DNA of 64,000 nt, from positions 124,001-188,000 of the forward strand of contig QPMI01000610.1 of the NCBI GenBank assembly GCA_004431415.1, given 5' to 3'. Numbering within the stretch: position 1 is the first letter of the stretch; the number at the start of each line of letters is the position of its first letter. Below, in pieces: positions 23,030-35,100 of the stretch. The position numbers were made by a program, and so were the translations under genes. Below the pieces are notes generated by a model, which was not told where the DNA came from, searched no databases, and saw only the letters and a list, made by a program, of their open reading frames with translations. The stretch comes from Cyanophora paradoxa. Lineage: Eukaryota > Glaucocystophyceae > Cyanophorales > Cyanophoraceae.

Positions 23030-24795
23030 GGGCTGCCTCCCAAGGACGACGCCCGGACGGCCGCCCTGTTCCGCTGCGGCGTCCGCAGACGCTTCCACCG
23101 CCTTCGCCTGGGTCCGGCGCGTGAGCTCGCGCAGGGCCGGGGGGTCGCGGGGGCGCACCGAGGGGCGGCGGGAGCCGGGGGCCGGCCGCGCGGCCTCCGC
23201 GCCTGCTGCTCCGGCGTCGAGCTTGCGGCTGCGGCGGGAGGCGGGCTGAGTCGGCGGCGCGCGCGGGGACGGAAGGGCGGGCGCGGCGCACAGGCGGGGA
23301 CCGCTATGGGCTCGGAGGCGATTCCCAGGACCTCGGCTGCGGGGCGGGGCGCGGGCGGTCGGACACGGCGCAGGGGCGGGAGCGGGGCGGGGCGGGGCGG
23401 GGCGGGGGCGGCGGACAGCAGTCGAGGATGGTGATGGCGTCGAGGGGCATGACGCCCGCCTCCTGGCTGTTGCCCCCCACGATGGCCACCGTCGCCGAGT
23501 TCAGCGCCGCCGCCGCGTGCGCGAACCGCGGCGGCGTCAGCGGCTCCGCCTCCCCGGCACGCCCCCGCCCAGCCGCCTCCACACCCGCGTCTCTGCCCCG
23601 CCCCCGCTCGGCGGGGCGGCGGGGCCGGGGCGCGGGCGCGGGGCGGGGCCGCACGGGTGTCGAGGGCGTAGATGTCGCCCAGCGTCTCGTCGCCTCCGCC
23701 GCCGACGACGAGCATGTAGCGCCCGCCCAGCGCGGCCGCCGCGTGCGCCGCCCGAGCCGGCGGCACCTCCCCCGTGCACGGCACCTCCCGCCACTCCATC
23801 TCGTCTGCCGGCGCCCGCTGAGCGAGGGCGGGGCGGGGCGCGGGCGGGGCGGGGCGGCGCACCGACGTCGAGGCAGAAGACGTCGTTGCACCACTCGGCG
23901 CCCGTGTCCCCCCCGAAGGTGTAGATGGAGCTCTCCCCAATCAGCACCGCCGAGAGCGCGTCCCGCGGCCGCGGCTCGGGGCCAGTCGTCTGCCCCCTCG
24001 ACCACGTCTTCGACTCTGCCGTCCGCGCCCACCGTCGGCCCCGCGGCCCGCGCGGAGGCGCGCCGAACGGGCGGGGTCGCGCACCCGTGTCGTAGACGTG
24101 AACGAGGTCCTGACACTTCGCCTCGCCCGCCTGGCCGCCGATGATGTAGATCTTCTTGCGCACCCCCACCGCCGCGTGGCCCTCCCGCTCCGTCGGCGGC
24201 GTCCCCTTTCCTTTCGATCGCTGCCACTTCATAGAGTCTGCGAGCCGCGAGCGCAGAGAGCACGCAATTGATGCTTAGCTAAGGAGCGCTTGCCGCCGAG
24301 AACGCCGCGCCCCACGCACCGAGGTTCAGCACATACATCTCGTTCGTGACCCGCTTGTCGCTGTCTTCGAGCTGGTTTGTACCGCCCCAGACAAACATGT
24401 CCTTTCCCACGAGCGTCGCCGTGTGGCTGTCCCGCGGCGTCGGCGGCGTCCCGGTCGGCTTCACGGTTCTCCACTTCTTTTCAGCTGGGGGGCGGGAAAA
24501 GGAAAGCCGGGCTCAGAATGCAGTTTCGAACGACAAAACAAATCGGGGATCGCGAGAGACGCACGGAAAGAGTAAACATCGACATCGTTGGTGCTGCCGC
24601 TGGAGAAGCCCCCGAACAGGAACAGCATCTCCGAGTTGTACACCAGCGTGTGTCCCCATCGAGGAGCCGGAACCTTGTCCTCCACCGGCGCGCGGCTGAT
24701 CCGAAGGCCTGCAGGTACAAAAACCGCGCGTCGGCGCGAAATCGGCACTGCGCGCCCAGCGGCATTCGGATGGACGCACCTGGAACTATCGACAT
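21034..24795 (-). CDS. Six-Kelch-repeat protein with unrecognised C-terminal domain
   Basis: ATG at 24795 (MSIVP, intron, GLRISRAPVED); stop TAG at 21034-21036 after LAPEYAHA. The first half has six Kelch repeats, enough for one propeller: PRWGHTLVYNSEMLFLFGG, PRDSHTATLVGKDMFVWGG, EREGHAAVGVRKKIYIIGG, ALSAVLIGESSIYTFGG, ARAAHAAAALGGRYMLVVGG, PRFAHAAAALNSATVAIVGG. Exon joins AEVLGIASEPIA to RKLDAGAAGAEAARP carry the frame into a Pro/Gln/Ala-rich linker and a folded-looking region (PITVRLQGLPSQDKVEQL, RRYMGIACVLYNGGAIVVQG, FLLPALAALGIPHKR), a lysine cluster (EEQKKKKKRPKPRG), then FEGVIGSPFDFGYNVVV and a His/Ala-rich tail. I do not recognise the C-terminal domain. Kelch propellers bind proteins; the lysine cluster could be a nuclear signal (inference). 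A split into two genes cannot be fully excluded. Confidence 0.7.
21204..21229. repeat. 26-nt G homopolymer (C-tract on coding strand)
   Basis: Uninterrupted G run within the last intron of the Kelch gene. On the gene's strand it is a C-tract inside the intron. Confidence 0.95.
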
Positions 24796-25004
24796 AGTGT
24801 TAGCTAGCTACAGTCGTCCGTCGCGATTCGCATGCTCTTCCGGCCGCGCGAAACCTGCGGTCGAGCCTCGTGCACCGACCGGCGGCCCGTCGCTTTTCGC
24901 CCTCAGGTGCGCTTCAATTCGGCTTTTCTGAACCCCGGCAAGCTGCCACGGCTTCCAGCAAGGTTCCCAAACCGGGGATCAACTACGGCCTGGGTACTGT
25001 CACG

Positions 25005-26146
25005 ATGGCTTTCGCGTCGGTGGCTCTCCAGCCCACGGGACGGGCCGTACACGTGCCGGCTCCGTTCGGCGGCCTCTTGAGGTGCGTATGAGCTGGCGAC
25101 GACCTCGAGGCCGCCTGATCGTTGATCTCGCCCTTTTCTCCTCGCAGCCGCGCAGCCCGCCGCGGCGCCGACATTGGCCGTCGCCGGAATGTCCAATCTG
25201 TACGCTCCGACCGCAGCGCCCTGGCGGCCCGCGGCCGGGCGGTGTTTCTCGGCCAGCCGCTTCGAATGTGGTCGACGTCGCCGCAGTTCCCGCCAGCTGC
25301 GGCCCCCCAGAGCGCACGCTGCAGTTCTGAATCTAACGATGCCGGTGCGTCAGCGTCGCTTCTGCCTTGCGAGTCCCGTCGCCGTCGACGTCGACCGGTC
25401 GAACGGCGCAGGGGAGAGTGCCCCGGAGTCGAAGAAGAGCTACTACTGGCGCCAGGGATACAACACCCCCTCTCTGATTCTCTACACGAAGAGCGGCTGC
25501 TGCCTCTGCGAAGGTGCCCCGTCGCCGCCGCTCGCCCCGCCGCGGCAGCCACCAATCGGCCTGGGCGACGGCAGCGCTGCTGGACAAGATCCTGGACCTG
25601 TACGCGGATTCGCTGGGCCTGGGCAAGCTGGATTTCGTCCTTGACGTGCGCGACATCGAGATGAAGCCCGAGTGGTTCGAGAAGTACCAGTACGAGGTCC
25701 GACGCGCCGCGCCCGCCGCCGCCCGCCGCCGCCGCCCGCCCGCCGCCGCCGCCGTCGAGCGCGCCGCCGAGCGCGCCGCAGATCCCCGTGCTCGTCAAGG
25801 CGTTCCCGCAGTCCGGCGACGACACGAAGAAGACCCTCCCCGGTGCGCGCCGGCGCCGGACCGGCCCGCCCGCCCGCCCGCCCGCCCGCCGGCGCCCGAC
25901 CCTCCCGCAGGCCCTCGCCGCGCCTCTCCACCGCGCAGCTGCACGCGTTCCTCGAGAAGTACTTCGAGGCGAGCCGAAGCCGCGTGCCCGCGCCCGCGCC
26001 GCCGCCCTGCGCGTCTCACGGGGCGGCGCGGGCGGCAGGTCCTGCAGCCCTCCCCGGAGCCCGAGTTCCAGCTGGAGGAGTACGTGAGCCCCATCGAGGC
26101 GGAGCTCATCGCCAAGTCCGCCAAGCCCGCCGAGCCCGAAGCTTGA
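25005..26146 (+). CDS. Glutaredoxin-like (DUF836/C5orf63-type) thioredoxin-fold protein
   Basis: The core is clear: SLILYTKSGCCLCEA (a CCLC redox-type motif after the first beta strand, about 25460-25512), then over an intron LLDKILDLYADSLGLGKLDF, DVRDIEMKPEWFEKYQYE, IPVLVKAFPQSGDDTKKTLP (the cis-Pro strand, IPVL) and RLSTAQLHAFLEKYFEA. The C-terminal tail is FQLEEYVSPIEAELIAKSA, with TGA at 26144-26146. Small thiol-disulfide proteins of this family are about 80-120 residues; the longer N-terminus here, starting MAFASVALQPTGRAV at 25005, could be a plastid or mitochondrial transit peptide. The exons between 25080 and 25340 could not be joined with confidence, so the true start is uncertain. 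The Kelch gene starts 210 bp upstream on the other strand. Confidence 0.7.
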
Positions 26147-26680
26147 GCTCGCACCGGCGCCCCCCGCTTTCCTGCAGCGCCAGGCTGCACGCAGCCGCCC
26201 CCTTTCGCCCCTCCCCGGGCCCGGCGGCTCAATGCCCCCAGGAGCCGCCCGCCCTGTACCATCGCCAGCAACCGAGTCAGAGAGTCAGGTAGACGACAGG
26301 CGTCCGACGCTAGGGTTCTCTCCTGTACAGTACCCACCCAACGCTTTTCGTGTGATTCGATCCACTACGGTATTCCGGTCATCCTTTTTTGATCCCCCTC
26401 GCTTCGTTTTATGTATCGTGATCATGAGCTCTATAACCTCATCAAGGCTTAGCGTAGCAGTGCACAGTGCACTCATCGGCAAATGAACTGTGTACTTGAT
26501 CTCTCTGTGCCGCAGTGCGGAACGCGGCACGTGGCACGCGGATAAACCGACACAGCAAGCGCAATCCGGATCCGGAGGGATGGGTGCCCGGTCGGCCAGT
26601 GGCCGGGGGTTGCGGAGGGGGGAGGCGGCGGGGCTGGGGGGCCGGGGGATGGGGTGGGAGAAAGGAAGGAAGGGAGGGGC
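26147..26680. other. Intergenic, convergent gene ends
   Basis: AT-richer block at about 26280-26490 between the glutaredoxin-like stop and the RCHY1 stop. No gene seen. Confidence 0.5.
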
Positions 26681-28609
26681 CTACTGCCCGGCGCCGGTGG
26701 CGGGCGGGGACGGCGCCGGCGCGTCGCCTGCGGGTGCCTCGGGCTCGGAGGGCGGGGCGCCCCCCGAGCCCGCCCCGCTGCTCCCGCCTTCCGACTCGCT
26801 GCTGCTGCCCGCCTCGCCCCCCTCCTCCTCCTCGCTCCCCCCCTCCCCCTCCTCCCCCTCCTCCTCCTCGCCCTCCTCCTCCTCGCCCTCCCCCTCCTCC
26901 CCGTCCTCCTCCTCCTCCTCCTCGTCGTCGCTCTCCGCCCCGCCGGCGGGCCCGGCGCGGGGCGCCACGGGCGTGAGCTCCGCGTCGTCGGGCTCTGCCG
27001 CCGCGCCGCCGCTCAGAAACGCGTCTCGCTCCCGAATCTCGCTCCCGGTCTCGCTCACCGGCGGCGAGGACGGCGGTGTTGTAGGAGCCGCAGTGGGCGC
27101 AGCGGTGGAGCTCGTAGTGGAAGGGCGCGACGCACTGGCGCTCGCAGTCGCAGCACGTCACCCGCTGCTTCATCCGCGCGTGGTCCGGGTGCACCGGGTT
27201 CTGCCGGTACACCTGCCCCGCCCCGGCCCTCAGGCCCGGCCGCACGGCGGGGGGCGGGTGCGGACCTCGTCGAGGACCTCCCAGCGCTGCCGCATATCCC
27301 CCACGCTCTTCTTGCACAGCGGGCACCTGCCCTCGCCTCGTCGACATCCCGCCCCGGCACCTGGGGTTCAGGAGGGGGGAGGGTACCGGTAGTGGCCCGC
27401 CCGCATGAACTCCGCGTAGCACGTTTGGTGCTGCGGGGGTGTAGAGGTCAGCGAGCTCGAAGGGGGGTACGGCGTCACGGGTCGCTGGACGGTCTGAGCG
27501 GGCGCCGCACCATCGCGTGGCCGCTGCGCAGAGTGGAGGGCGGAAATCAGGGTGGGGGGTACAGCGTCTAGTGGGGGGGGGGCGCACCACTTCGCGATCG
27601 AGAGCTGGATGCGGGAGGTGAACCTGGGGGATACGTGAGGCTCGAAGGGCGCAGCCCAGCGGGGGTGCGGAATGCGCAGACATGAACTCGAAGCAGATGG
27701 GGCACTCGGACTTGCTCATGTCGCTCACGCACTTGTGGCCATTCCTGCGGGGCCCTGAGCACGGGGGCGGAAACGGGCGGCGGGCCGCAGCGCGCACTTC
27801 AGTGCGATGCCGATGCAGGCCGCGCTGCACGTGCGCGGGTGACGGGCGTCAGGGGCGCGGGGCAGCGTGCCAGACGGCGAGCGCGGCGCCAGAGCACCAT
27901 CGGTTGCAGTGGAAAAAGTCGATCCCCCTGCGCGCGCCGAGTCAGAGGCGAGTCAGAAGCCGAGTCAGCGAGAGTGTGCCCGCGCACAGGCCATGGCCGA
28001 CTCTGCAGATTGTGCAGTCGGGACAGTGGTAGATCGGCTTGTTTGGATCGCTGGAGTAGCTGCGGGGCGCGCCGTGAGCGGCGGGGCGCCGGGAAGACCC
28101 CAGGGAGAGCCGGCGCACAGGCGGCAGGGTTCGCAGAAGTAGGAAGCGAAGCCGTGCCCCTGGGAAGCCTCGCAGTCCGCGTTCGAGCACGCCCCCGCGA
28201 CCGGCTGCGAGCGGCGGGCGGTCGCCTCAGCGGCGGAGCGCTGCCACTGCGCCACGCGCTCACCTGCCGCGTGTTGCAGCGCGCGCACTCCACCAGGGTG
28301 ACCTGAGGCGAGGCGAGGCGAGGATCAACGAGGATCGGAGCGGCCGATGGTGTCCGCCCATCGCAGGTCGAGGGCGCGCACGGTCTTGCGATCTATTTTA
28401 TGGCTCTCGGCCTCGTCATGACACCTGAAAGCGTCGTCAATGGGGCCCGCGCACGCGGGCGATCAAAAGGACCGCGGGCCCCAAGCGCACCAGTGGCACG
28501 AGTAAACGCGTCCGCAGCACGGTGCGACGAGACGAACCGCTCGCTGATAATGTGAGCAGCCGAGCGGCGGCGCTGGCGCGGGCGTGTCCGGCGGCGCGGG
28601 TTCGGCCAT
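26681..28609 (-). CDS. RCHY1: RCHY1/Pirh2-type CHY zinc-finger, CTCHY and RING E3 ubiquitin ligase
   Basis: ATG at 28609 (MAEPAPPDTPAP); stop TAG at 26681-26683. In-frame exons give GCSHYQRAVRLVAPCCGRVY, SCHWCHDEAESHKIDRKTV and VTLVECARCNTRQ (CHY finger), SYFCEPCRLC and YHCPDCTICRVG, FFHCNRCS (CTCHY part), RNGHKCVSDMSKSECPICFEF, CGHAMHQTCYAEFMRAGHYR and CPLCKKSVGDM (complete RING), then VTCCDCERQCVAPFHYEL and RCAHCGSYNT (C-terminal zinc ribbon). All ligand cysteines and histidines expected of the family are visible. A 13-nt microexon (27511-27523, encoding the CGHAM turn) is needed to complete the RING. The family ubiquitinates p53 in animals and regulators of iron and stress responses in plants. 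Unusual: a tail of about 110 residues, very acidic (poly-E/D/S) and then Pro/Ala-rich. Confidence 0.9.
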
Positions 28610-29149
28610 GAGTTGCTAGGCTCCTCGCAATCTACGCGGATTCTACTGTAGGGCGCTACAGATCGCACAAGCTGCCGCTTGAGGGGGCCTCGAGCTGCGT
28701 CTCGGGGTCTGCGTACCCCCGCAAGCAAGGCCTTAGGCCTAAGGCCGAAGAATACACGTGCACTAAGGCCTTGCAGGCTCAGCGCTTGTACTCGGGACAA
28801 ATGTCGGCACCGGAGACGCTGCCACTGCTCGGCAGCGCTAACGAGTGCGCGGGGGGGCCGTGCGCTCGGGCGCGGAGTTCGTGCTGACGCCGCGCGTCCC
28901 TCGCTGCAGGGCCGCGTTGACGTCAAAGTGGGGGAATTTGCGGTTCGTACCGGCCACACACGTATCGAACGCCGTATGCTCGCCTAGGCCAGCGTGCCCG
29001 GCGTCGGGCGCGCGCCCTCTTGACTTGGCCAGGGCGCAACCTCAAGCGCTCTCTAGCGCAGCGCTCCACAAAACGGCAACCGCCTTCTAACGCAGCTGTA
29101 CGCGTGCCTCAGGAAAGCGGCGAAAACGGCGACTGCGGTGCAGCGGATC
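28610..29149. other. Divergent promoter region of RCHY1 and CorA genes; 18-bp palindrome
   Basis: Contains the perfect palindrome ggccttaggcctaaggcc at 28729-28746, and aaggcctt again at about 28774. Could be a regulatory site; nothing else proves it. No ORF with protein features. Confidence 0.4.
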
Positions 29150-31545
29150 ATGACCAAGAAGAAGAGCCGCGGCCTGAACGTGCAAGTCTTGGGCGGGCTC
29201 GAGCCGCTCCTCTCTGTCCCCACAGTCGATGCCGGATACGAGCCTGGCTCGGCGGAGGCGCTGCAGAACCTCGCGTCGGGTCTGGGCGACGTGCGAATTC
29301 AGTGCTGCGACTACAGTGATTCGATGCTGGAGGAAAAGACGGTGGAGCCGAGCAAGCTGCGGGAATTCCTCGCGCAAGCGCGGCCGAAGAACTCGCGCGT
29401 TCGCTGGATTCAGGTCAAATTTGATCCGGTTTGCAGCTTCCTCCCTGTGGCTGAAGCCTCGCGCAGGTCGAGGGTGCCGACCCTTCTGCCATGCAGCAGC
29501 TCGGTCCGACCGCTCGATCTCCGCCGCCCGCGCTCCGCTCCGCGCGGGGCGCCTGAGGGGGACGCGGGGCGCAGCGCGGGCATTCCAGATGAGCGAGCTC
29601 ACGCTGGACGACGCCTTCAGCGAGGGCCAGCTCGCCAAGGCGCGCCCGCACGCCCGCGCCGCCCTCCGCCGCCGGCGCTCCTCGCTCAGCCTCTCAGCCT
29701 CGCGCAGGTCGACTTCTTCTCCGGGGCGAACGGCGAGGGCAGCGTGCGCGCCCGCCCCCCGGGGGCCCCGCCCCGCCCGCCCAGCTTTCGCCGCAGGCCT
29801 TCTTCTTCATCGCGATGATGCCGCCCGTGAAGGGGCGGCCCCAGTCCGCCACGCCCAAGTCCGCGCTCCCCTCCCCCACCCCCGGCCCCCGCTGGGCCCC
29901 TCCGCTTTCCTTTCTGACGGCCGGGGGTACCGGCAGCCCCGCGAGTTCCGCGACCCCGACGCCGGAGCCGAGCGTCTCTGGGGGGTACGCCGTCGACTCC
30001 TCCTCTCCCTTCGGGCTCGAGCAGGTGCCGACCCCGTACCCCCCGACCGGCCGCGCCCTGGATCCGAGGGTCGGATGCAGATCAGCGTCTACTGCACGCG
30101 TGACGCGGTGATATCCTTCCGCCGGGATTCGAACCACGCGGCGCCGGGATTGGGCGCGCCGCGCTACCGGCCCGTGCGCTAACGCGGTTGCCTGCACCCC
30201 CGCCGCCTTGCCCACGGGGGCCGCCGGCGCAGATGTTCGCTGGCGTTGTGAAGCGGCTCCGGAACCCCCTCTCCAAGCTCCGGTCCGCACCGCGCCCCGC
30301 CCCTCCCCCGCAAGTCATCCTCATCCCCTCTGCCGCGCCCACCGACGCCCGCGCAGCACGAACGACGTGCGCCCCGGCGGCCTCCTCCCCCCCCCCCCCC
30401 CCCCCCAACCTCCACCCCCCTCCGACTCCCCCGCAGGCCTCGTTCCTGTCGTACGCCCTGCTGGACGCGCTGGTGGACGCCTACTTCCCCGTGCTGGAGG
30501 CCTACCAGGAGCACGTCGAGTCCCTCGACGACGAGGCCCGCCCCTGTACCCCGCCCCGCCCCCGAGACGTACCCCCGCTTCAACCCGTCCGCAGGTGATG
30601 CGGCGGCCATCGGTGGAGACCATCCTGCGCATCCATGCCCTGCAGGCGCCCCGGGGTCCTCCGTACCCCCGCCCAGGCCCCGCTGATCCCGTACCCCGCA
30701 GCGCGAGCTCCTGCGCCTCCGCCGGGCCGTCCTCCCCCTCCGGTGCGGCCGGCGCTCGGCGCTGCTGTACCCCTCCTTCTTTTTCCCGCCCGTCCCTGAA
30801 GGCGTACCCCCGCAGGGATTTGGTGGGGGAGCTGCGAACGACCCCGCACGAGTGCGTGTCGCAGTGCACGCGGGTGCGCCGCACCCCCCACCCCGTCATG
30901 CCGTTCCCCACACTGATCTCCTCCCCCCCGTCCCCAGGACTACCTTCGGCGGGTACAGGACCACGTGAAGCAGATCCTGGAGCTCGTCGAGAACTTCCGC
31001 GTGCGGATTCGAGCCGGCGCCCCGCGAGCCCCGAGCCTCGAGCTCAACCCCTCACCGTCGCTCAGGACTTTGGCGAGTCCGCCCGCGGCGTCTGCAATGA
31101 CGTCATGGCCCAACGCCTGAACGAGATCGTTAAGGTACCCCCCCATCCCCCACCCCGTCTCGCCCCGCCGGCCCGCCCGCGCCTCCGCCGGCTCACTCCC
31201 CCCCTCGTCCGCCCCGCCCCGCAGACGCTCACGATCGTCTCGGTGCGCCCCTCGCCTCGCTCGCGTGCTCGCGTGTACCCCCCGACCTTGCTCCGGGCAG
31301 GTGATCTTCACGCCGCTGACGTTCCTGGCGGGGGTGTACGGCATGAACCTCGAGTTCATCCCCGAGCTCCACTGGCCCATCTCCTACCCCGCGTGCGCCT
31401 TCTAGGACTGCAGCGGACCCCAGGGCGCACCCCGCCGCCCTCACGCCTCGCCCCGCGCGCGCGCGCCCCGCCCAGGTTCTGGACCGTCTGCCTCGCGATC
31501 TCGGGGGCCCTGCTCCTCTCGTTCCGCCGCCGCGGCTGGATGTGA
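29150..31545 (+). CDS. CorA-type magnesium transporter
   Basis: ATG at 29150 ([16 protein letters not shown]); stop TGA at 31543-31545. Exons join in frame: VRWIQ to [12 protein letters not shown] to [19 protein letters not shown] (CorA N-terminal fold), [121 protein letters not shown] and the pore helix with the diagnostic YGMN motif ([15 protein letters not shown], about 31325-31370), then a second hydrophobic helix [16 protein letters not shown]. CorA proteins form pentameric Mg2+ channels in plasma, vacuolar or mitochondrial membranes; localisation here is unknown. Several introns begin GTACCCCC. The join between the [11 protein letters not shown] exon and QISVY (about 29835-30070) is not resolved. 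Confidence 0.9.
30387..30406. repeat. C homopolymer, about 20 nt
   Basis: C-tract in the CorA intron just before the [10 protein letters not shown] exon, on the coding strand, as in the other homopolymer-bearing introns of this window. Confidence 0.9.
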
Positions 31546-32152
31546 GGCCTGCAGCTAGCCGTGCGCCGCGCGCCCCTGGCCCCACGCCCCCAACCTGCAC
31601 CAAATACAGACCGCAATTGCAAATGGCGCAGTCCAAATTGCGCGCTCCTCTAACGAACCGAACAATAATCGCAAACCGATAGCTGTCGACGTCGAACCGG
31701 GGTCGCGAGCCGTATACGTACGTAAACAGCAGACCGGGAGTTCGAAGGGCCCTCTAGATCTCCCGCCTCGAATTCAATTGTGCATGTGCACGTGGGTGGC
31801 CATGGGGGTATATATTGCCAGTGGGGGGTGGCGTATTGCCGGCATAGTTAGCTGGATCGGAGCTGGGGGCTGGTATCATTGGGGTACAGCTAGCTCTGTC
31901 TGCAGCTGGGGGATATCGATATCTGTCTGGGGTCTGTATCCTACTACAACACTCTCCCGCCTCAAATTGAAGGTGGACAATTCAAGTAAAAAACGGTCCG
32001 GGCCAGAACTCGCAATACAAGTATCATAGTATACTGTTATTCTGTTACCGTTATTTCTACCTTCACTGCAAAGTATAACTTAATAAGTAAAATAGGACGT
32101 TTTGAAGTTCGAGCCACCAATAGATCCTGCGCCATCCACCTTTCATGCAGTG
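31546..32152. other. Intergenic, convergent gene ends, AT-rich
   Basis: Between CorA and cyclase stops. Lower GC, with ggggta/gatatcgatatc-type short motifs. No gene seen. Confidence 0.5.
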
Positions 32153-35100
32153 CTAGCCCTGGCTGTGGCCTCCCCAGGGCCAGAGGCTGACGAACGCCTC
32201 GCCCGGGGGCCGCCCCGCCTCGCCGGCGGCCTTCGGGAGGGGCACCGGCACCGGCATCTCGAGGCCCGTCTCCAGCGCGATGCGGGCCGCCGCGGCGTGC
32301 GCCTCGGCGGCGGCCGCGGCGGCGGGCTCGGCGAGGGCGAGGCGGAGGCAGGCGAGGGCCTCGAAGGGGCGCAGGCCGCTGCGCGCGAAGCCGGCGCGGG
32401 CGGCGCGCAGGGCGGCGAGGCGGGCGGCGGGGCGGAGGCGCGGGGCGCCGGCGGCGACGAGGGTGCAGAAGGGGCGATCCCGGGATGCGCCCCCGGCTGC
32501 GCCGCATCAGCGCGAGCGCCTCCGCCACGAGCGCCTCGGGCTCCTCGTCCTCCCTGAGCGCGGCGGCCGGCCGCGGCTCGGACAGGGATTCGCGGGCAGA
32601 GCCGGCGCCGGGGGCCGCCGGGGAAAGCTGCAGGGACCCGGGGCCGGAGAGGAGCAGCGCCGACGCCGAGCCGGCGCTCTCCCGATCGCCCAGCGCGAGC
32701 GGCGGGGGTCCTTTGCGATCGAGCTCGGCGCGCGCGTTGATGACCTCGGCCGCGACCCGCGAGCGGCGGGGGCGCCAGCAGCGCAGGGCCCGCAGAACGC
32801 CGCCGCCGCCGCCGCCGCCGCCGGTCGTGGCTGCGGAGTGCCGGGGGTGCTGGCGGGCGAGGAACGCCTGGTACTGCACGTAGTCCACCACGCTCCAGAG
32901 GAGAACTGCGCGGGCGGGCGGCGTGCCGCGCCGTCAGGCCCCGGCGGCCCCGGGGGCCCGCCCCCTCGGGAGGGGGAAGGGGGGGCGGGGGCGGGCGGAC
33001 AGATGTGGTGCCAGCTCTGCCCCTCGACGCGCCAGAGGGCGAGGGTGCTGCGGGCGAAGCGCCACATGGCGTCCTCGTCGCCCCCGCGCAGCGCCAGCAC
33101 CGCCCGCCCGAACCCCGAGACCTGCTGCGCCCACGAGCGGCCCTCCACCGCCGCCGCCCCCTCCTCCACCTGCCCGCCCCGAGGCCGAGCTCAGCGGGCG
33201 AGGCCGCTGGGCCGGTGCGGGCGGGCGCGGGCGGCCTCGCACGAGCTTCATGGTGGTGAGGACGGAGGCGGCGGTGGCCGCGTCCCCGCGCCAGAGCGCG
33301 ACCGTCGCGCACATCACCGCCGCCAGCGTCACGACTGTGCCGCCGGCGTCAGGGCCCGGGGTGCGGTGCAGGGGAGGGGGGCCCGGGAGCTCGAGGCGGG
33401 GGCGGGGGCGCCTCGGAGAGAGCGGACCGTACTCGGTGGCGCCGGCGGCCATGCGCGAGGCGAAGACAAGCGCCTCCTCCGCCGCCCGGTGCGCCTCCCC
33501 GAGCCGCCCCTGCGGCGGATTGGAGGGAGGGCGCGGGCCGGGGCCGGGGCCGGGGCCGGGGCCGGGGGCGGGGGCGGACGGTGAGGAGGCGGGTGAAGGC
33601 GAGGTCGAGGGAGAAGAGGCCGGCCGTCGGGTCCCCCATCCGCCCCAGCAGCGACACCTGCGCCCCGTGAGCCCAGGCTCGATCTGAAGCGGGGGGCGGG
33701 GGGCTCCGCCGCGCACCCCGCGGGCGTAGGCGGCGACGGAGGCGTCCCACTTGCCGACCTGGGCGAGGCGCGCCCCCAGGCACGTCATGTCCGCCGCCAG
33801 CGCCTGCCCCCACCGCCCCCTCCCCGTCAGCCCCGCCCCGCCGCGCCGCGCTCCGCTTCTGAGGGGCGGACGGCGTTGTGGTGGAGGGTGTCGGCGAGGG
33901 CGTGCACGGACGCCTGCGCCGCGTCCGCGCGCTCCTCCGACCCGATCCCCAGCACTGGCCCCCGCCTATCAGTGTGGGGCGGGGCGGGGATGGTGGGGCG
34001 GGGCGGGGCGCGCTGGTGAGGAGGAGGGGGACGGCGGAGAGGGCGCGGACGTCGTGGTAGGTGAAGACCTGCACGCGGGCCAGGCCCGGATCAGGCGCGG
34101 CGCGCGCTGCGGTGTTTGGGCCTTGGCGGGGCGCGGGGCGGACCTCCTGGGGGGCGGCGAGGGCGCGCTGGACGCCCTGCACGGCAGCCGCAACGGCGAC
34201 GACGGGGCCCGGCAGCTCCCCGGGGCGCGACTCGCCCGTCAGCGCGCTCCGCCAGATCACGTACAGGCTCATCACCGCCGCCCGGTGCTCCCGCCCCGCC
34301 TCGCTCTCCGCCCCCGCCCCCGCCCCCGCCCGCCACTTTGCGCGGCGCAGGGCCGTGGCGGAGCGGAGGAGGGTGAGGGCGAGGCGGAGGTTGTTGAGGA
34401 GGGTGGGCGGCCGCGTGCGCAGCGGCGTGCCGAGCGTCTCCAGCGCGATCATCTGAGGCCGCGGACGAGCTCATCTGAGCCCGCTGGGCGGGGGCGGGCG
34501 AGGGGCCGGCACGCACGGCGACGTCGCGGGCGGCGCGGCGGCGCCCCGAGACGAAGTCGACGTGGGCCCAGTTGGCGAGCGCCAGGGCCCGCGCAACCCG
34601 CCAGCGGGCGGCCTGCGGAGAGGGAGCCCCGCGCCGCCCGACGGGGACTGGGGCGCCCCCGACCCGGGGGCCCGTAGTAGAGCCAGGCGGGGGCGGCGGG
34701 GCCCTCGCCCGCCTCAAGGCACTGCTCGTCGATGGCGGCGACGATGCGGGCGCTGGTGCGGCGGCTCTCGTGGAGGGCGCCGCCGGCGCGGGCGGCCTCG
34801 GCGGCGCGCTCGAGGGCGGGGAGGGCGCGCTGGAGGTCCCCCGCGGCGTCCCAGTGGAGGGCCACCGCGGCCGGCTCCGGGTGCTCCGAGGCGCCCTCCA
34901 GCCAGGCGGCCGCCCGCGCGTGCACGTCGCGCCGCTGCGCCAGCGGGATCGAGTGGTACAGCGCCTCCCGCTGCGCCACGCTCACATGGAGGCCGCGCGC
35001 GGGGCGGAGGGGAGTGGGGGGGCCCCGGCGCCACCTGCATGGCGTGGACGAAGCTGTGCGGGGCGCGGGCCTCGCGCTCCTCGGACTCCGACTCCGGCCC

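Noticed and set aside
25174-25340. Forward frame as a clear N-terminus of the glutaredoxin-like protein
   Set aside because: It cannot be joined in frame to the ATG at 25005 by plain splice sites, and the residues are unlike a folded domain; left as unresolved.
30107-30200. tRNA-like signal on the minus strand with A-box- and B-box-like words (ggttcgaatcc)
   Set aside because: Acceptor, T and anticodon stems do not pair, position 33 is not U, and the B-box word lies in the CorA exon encoding FRRDSN while the A-box word spans the intron start.
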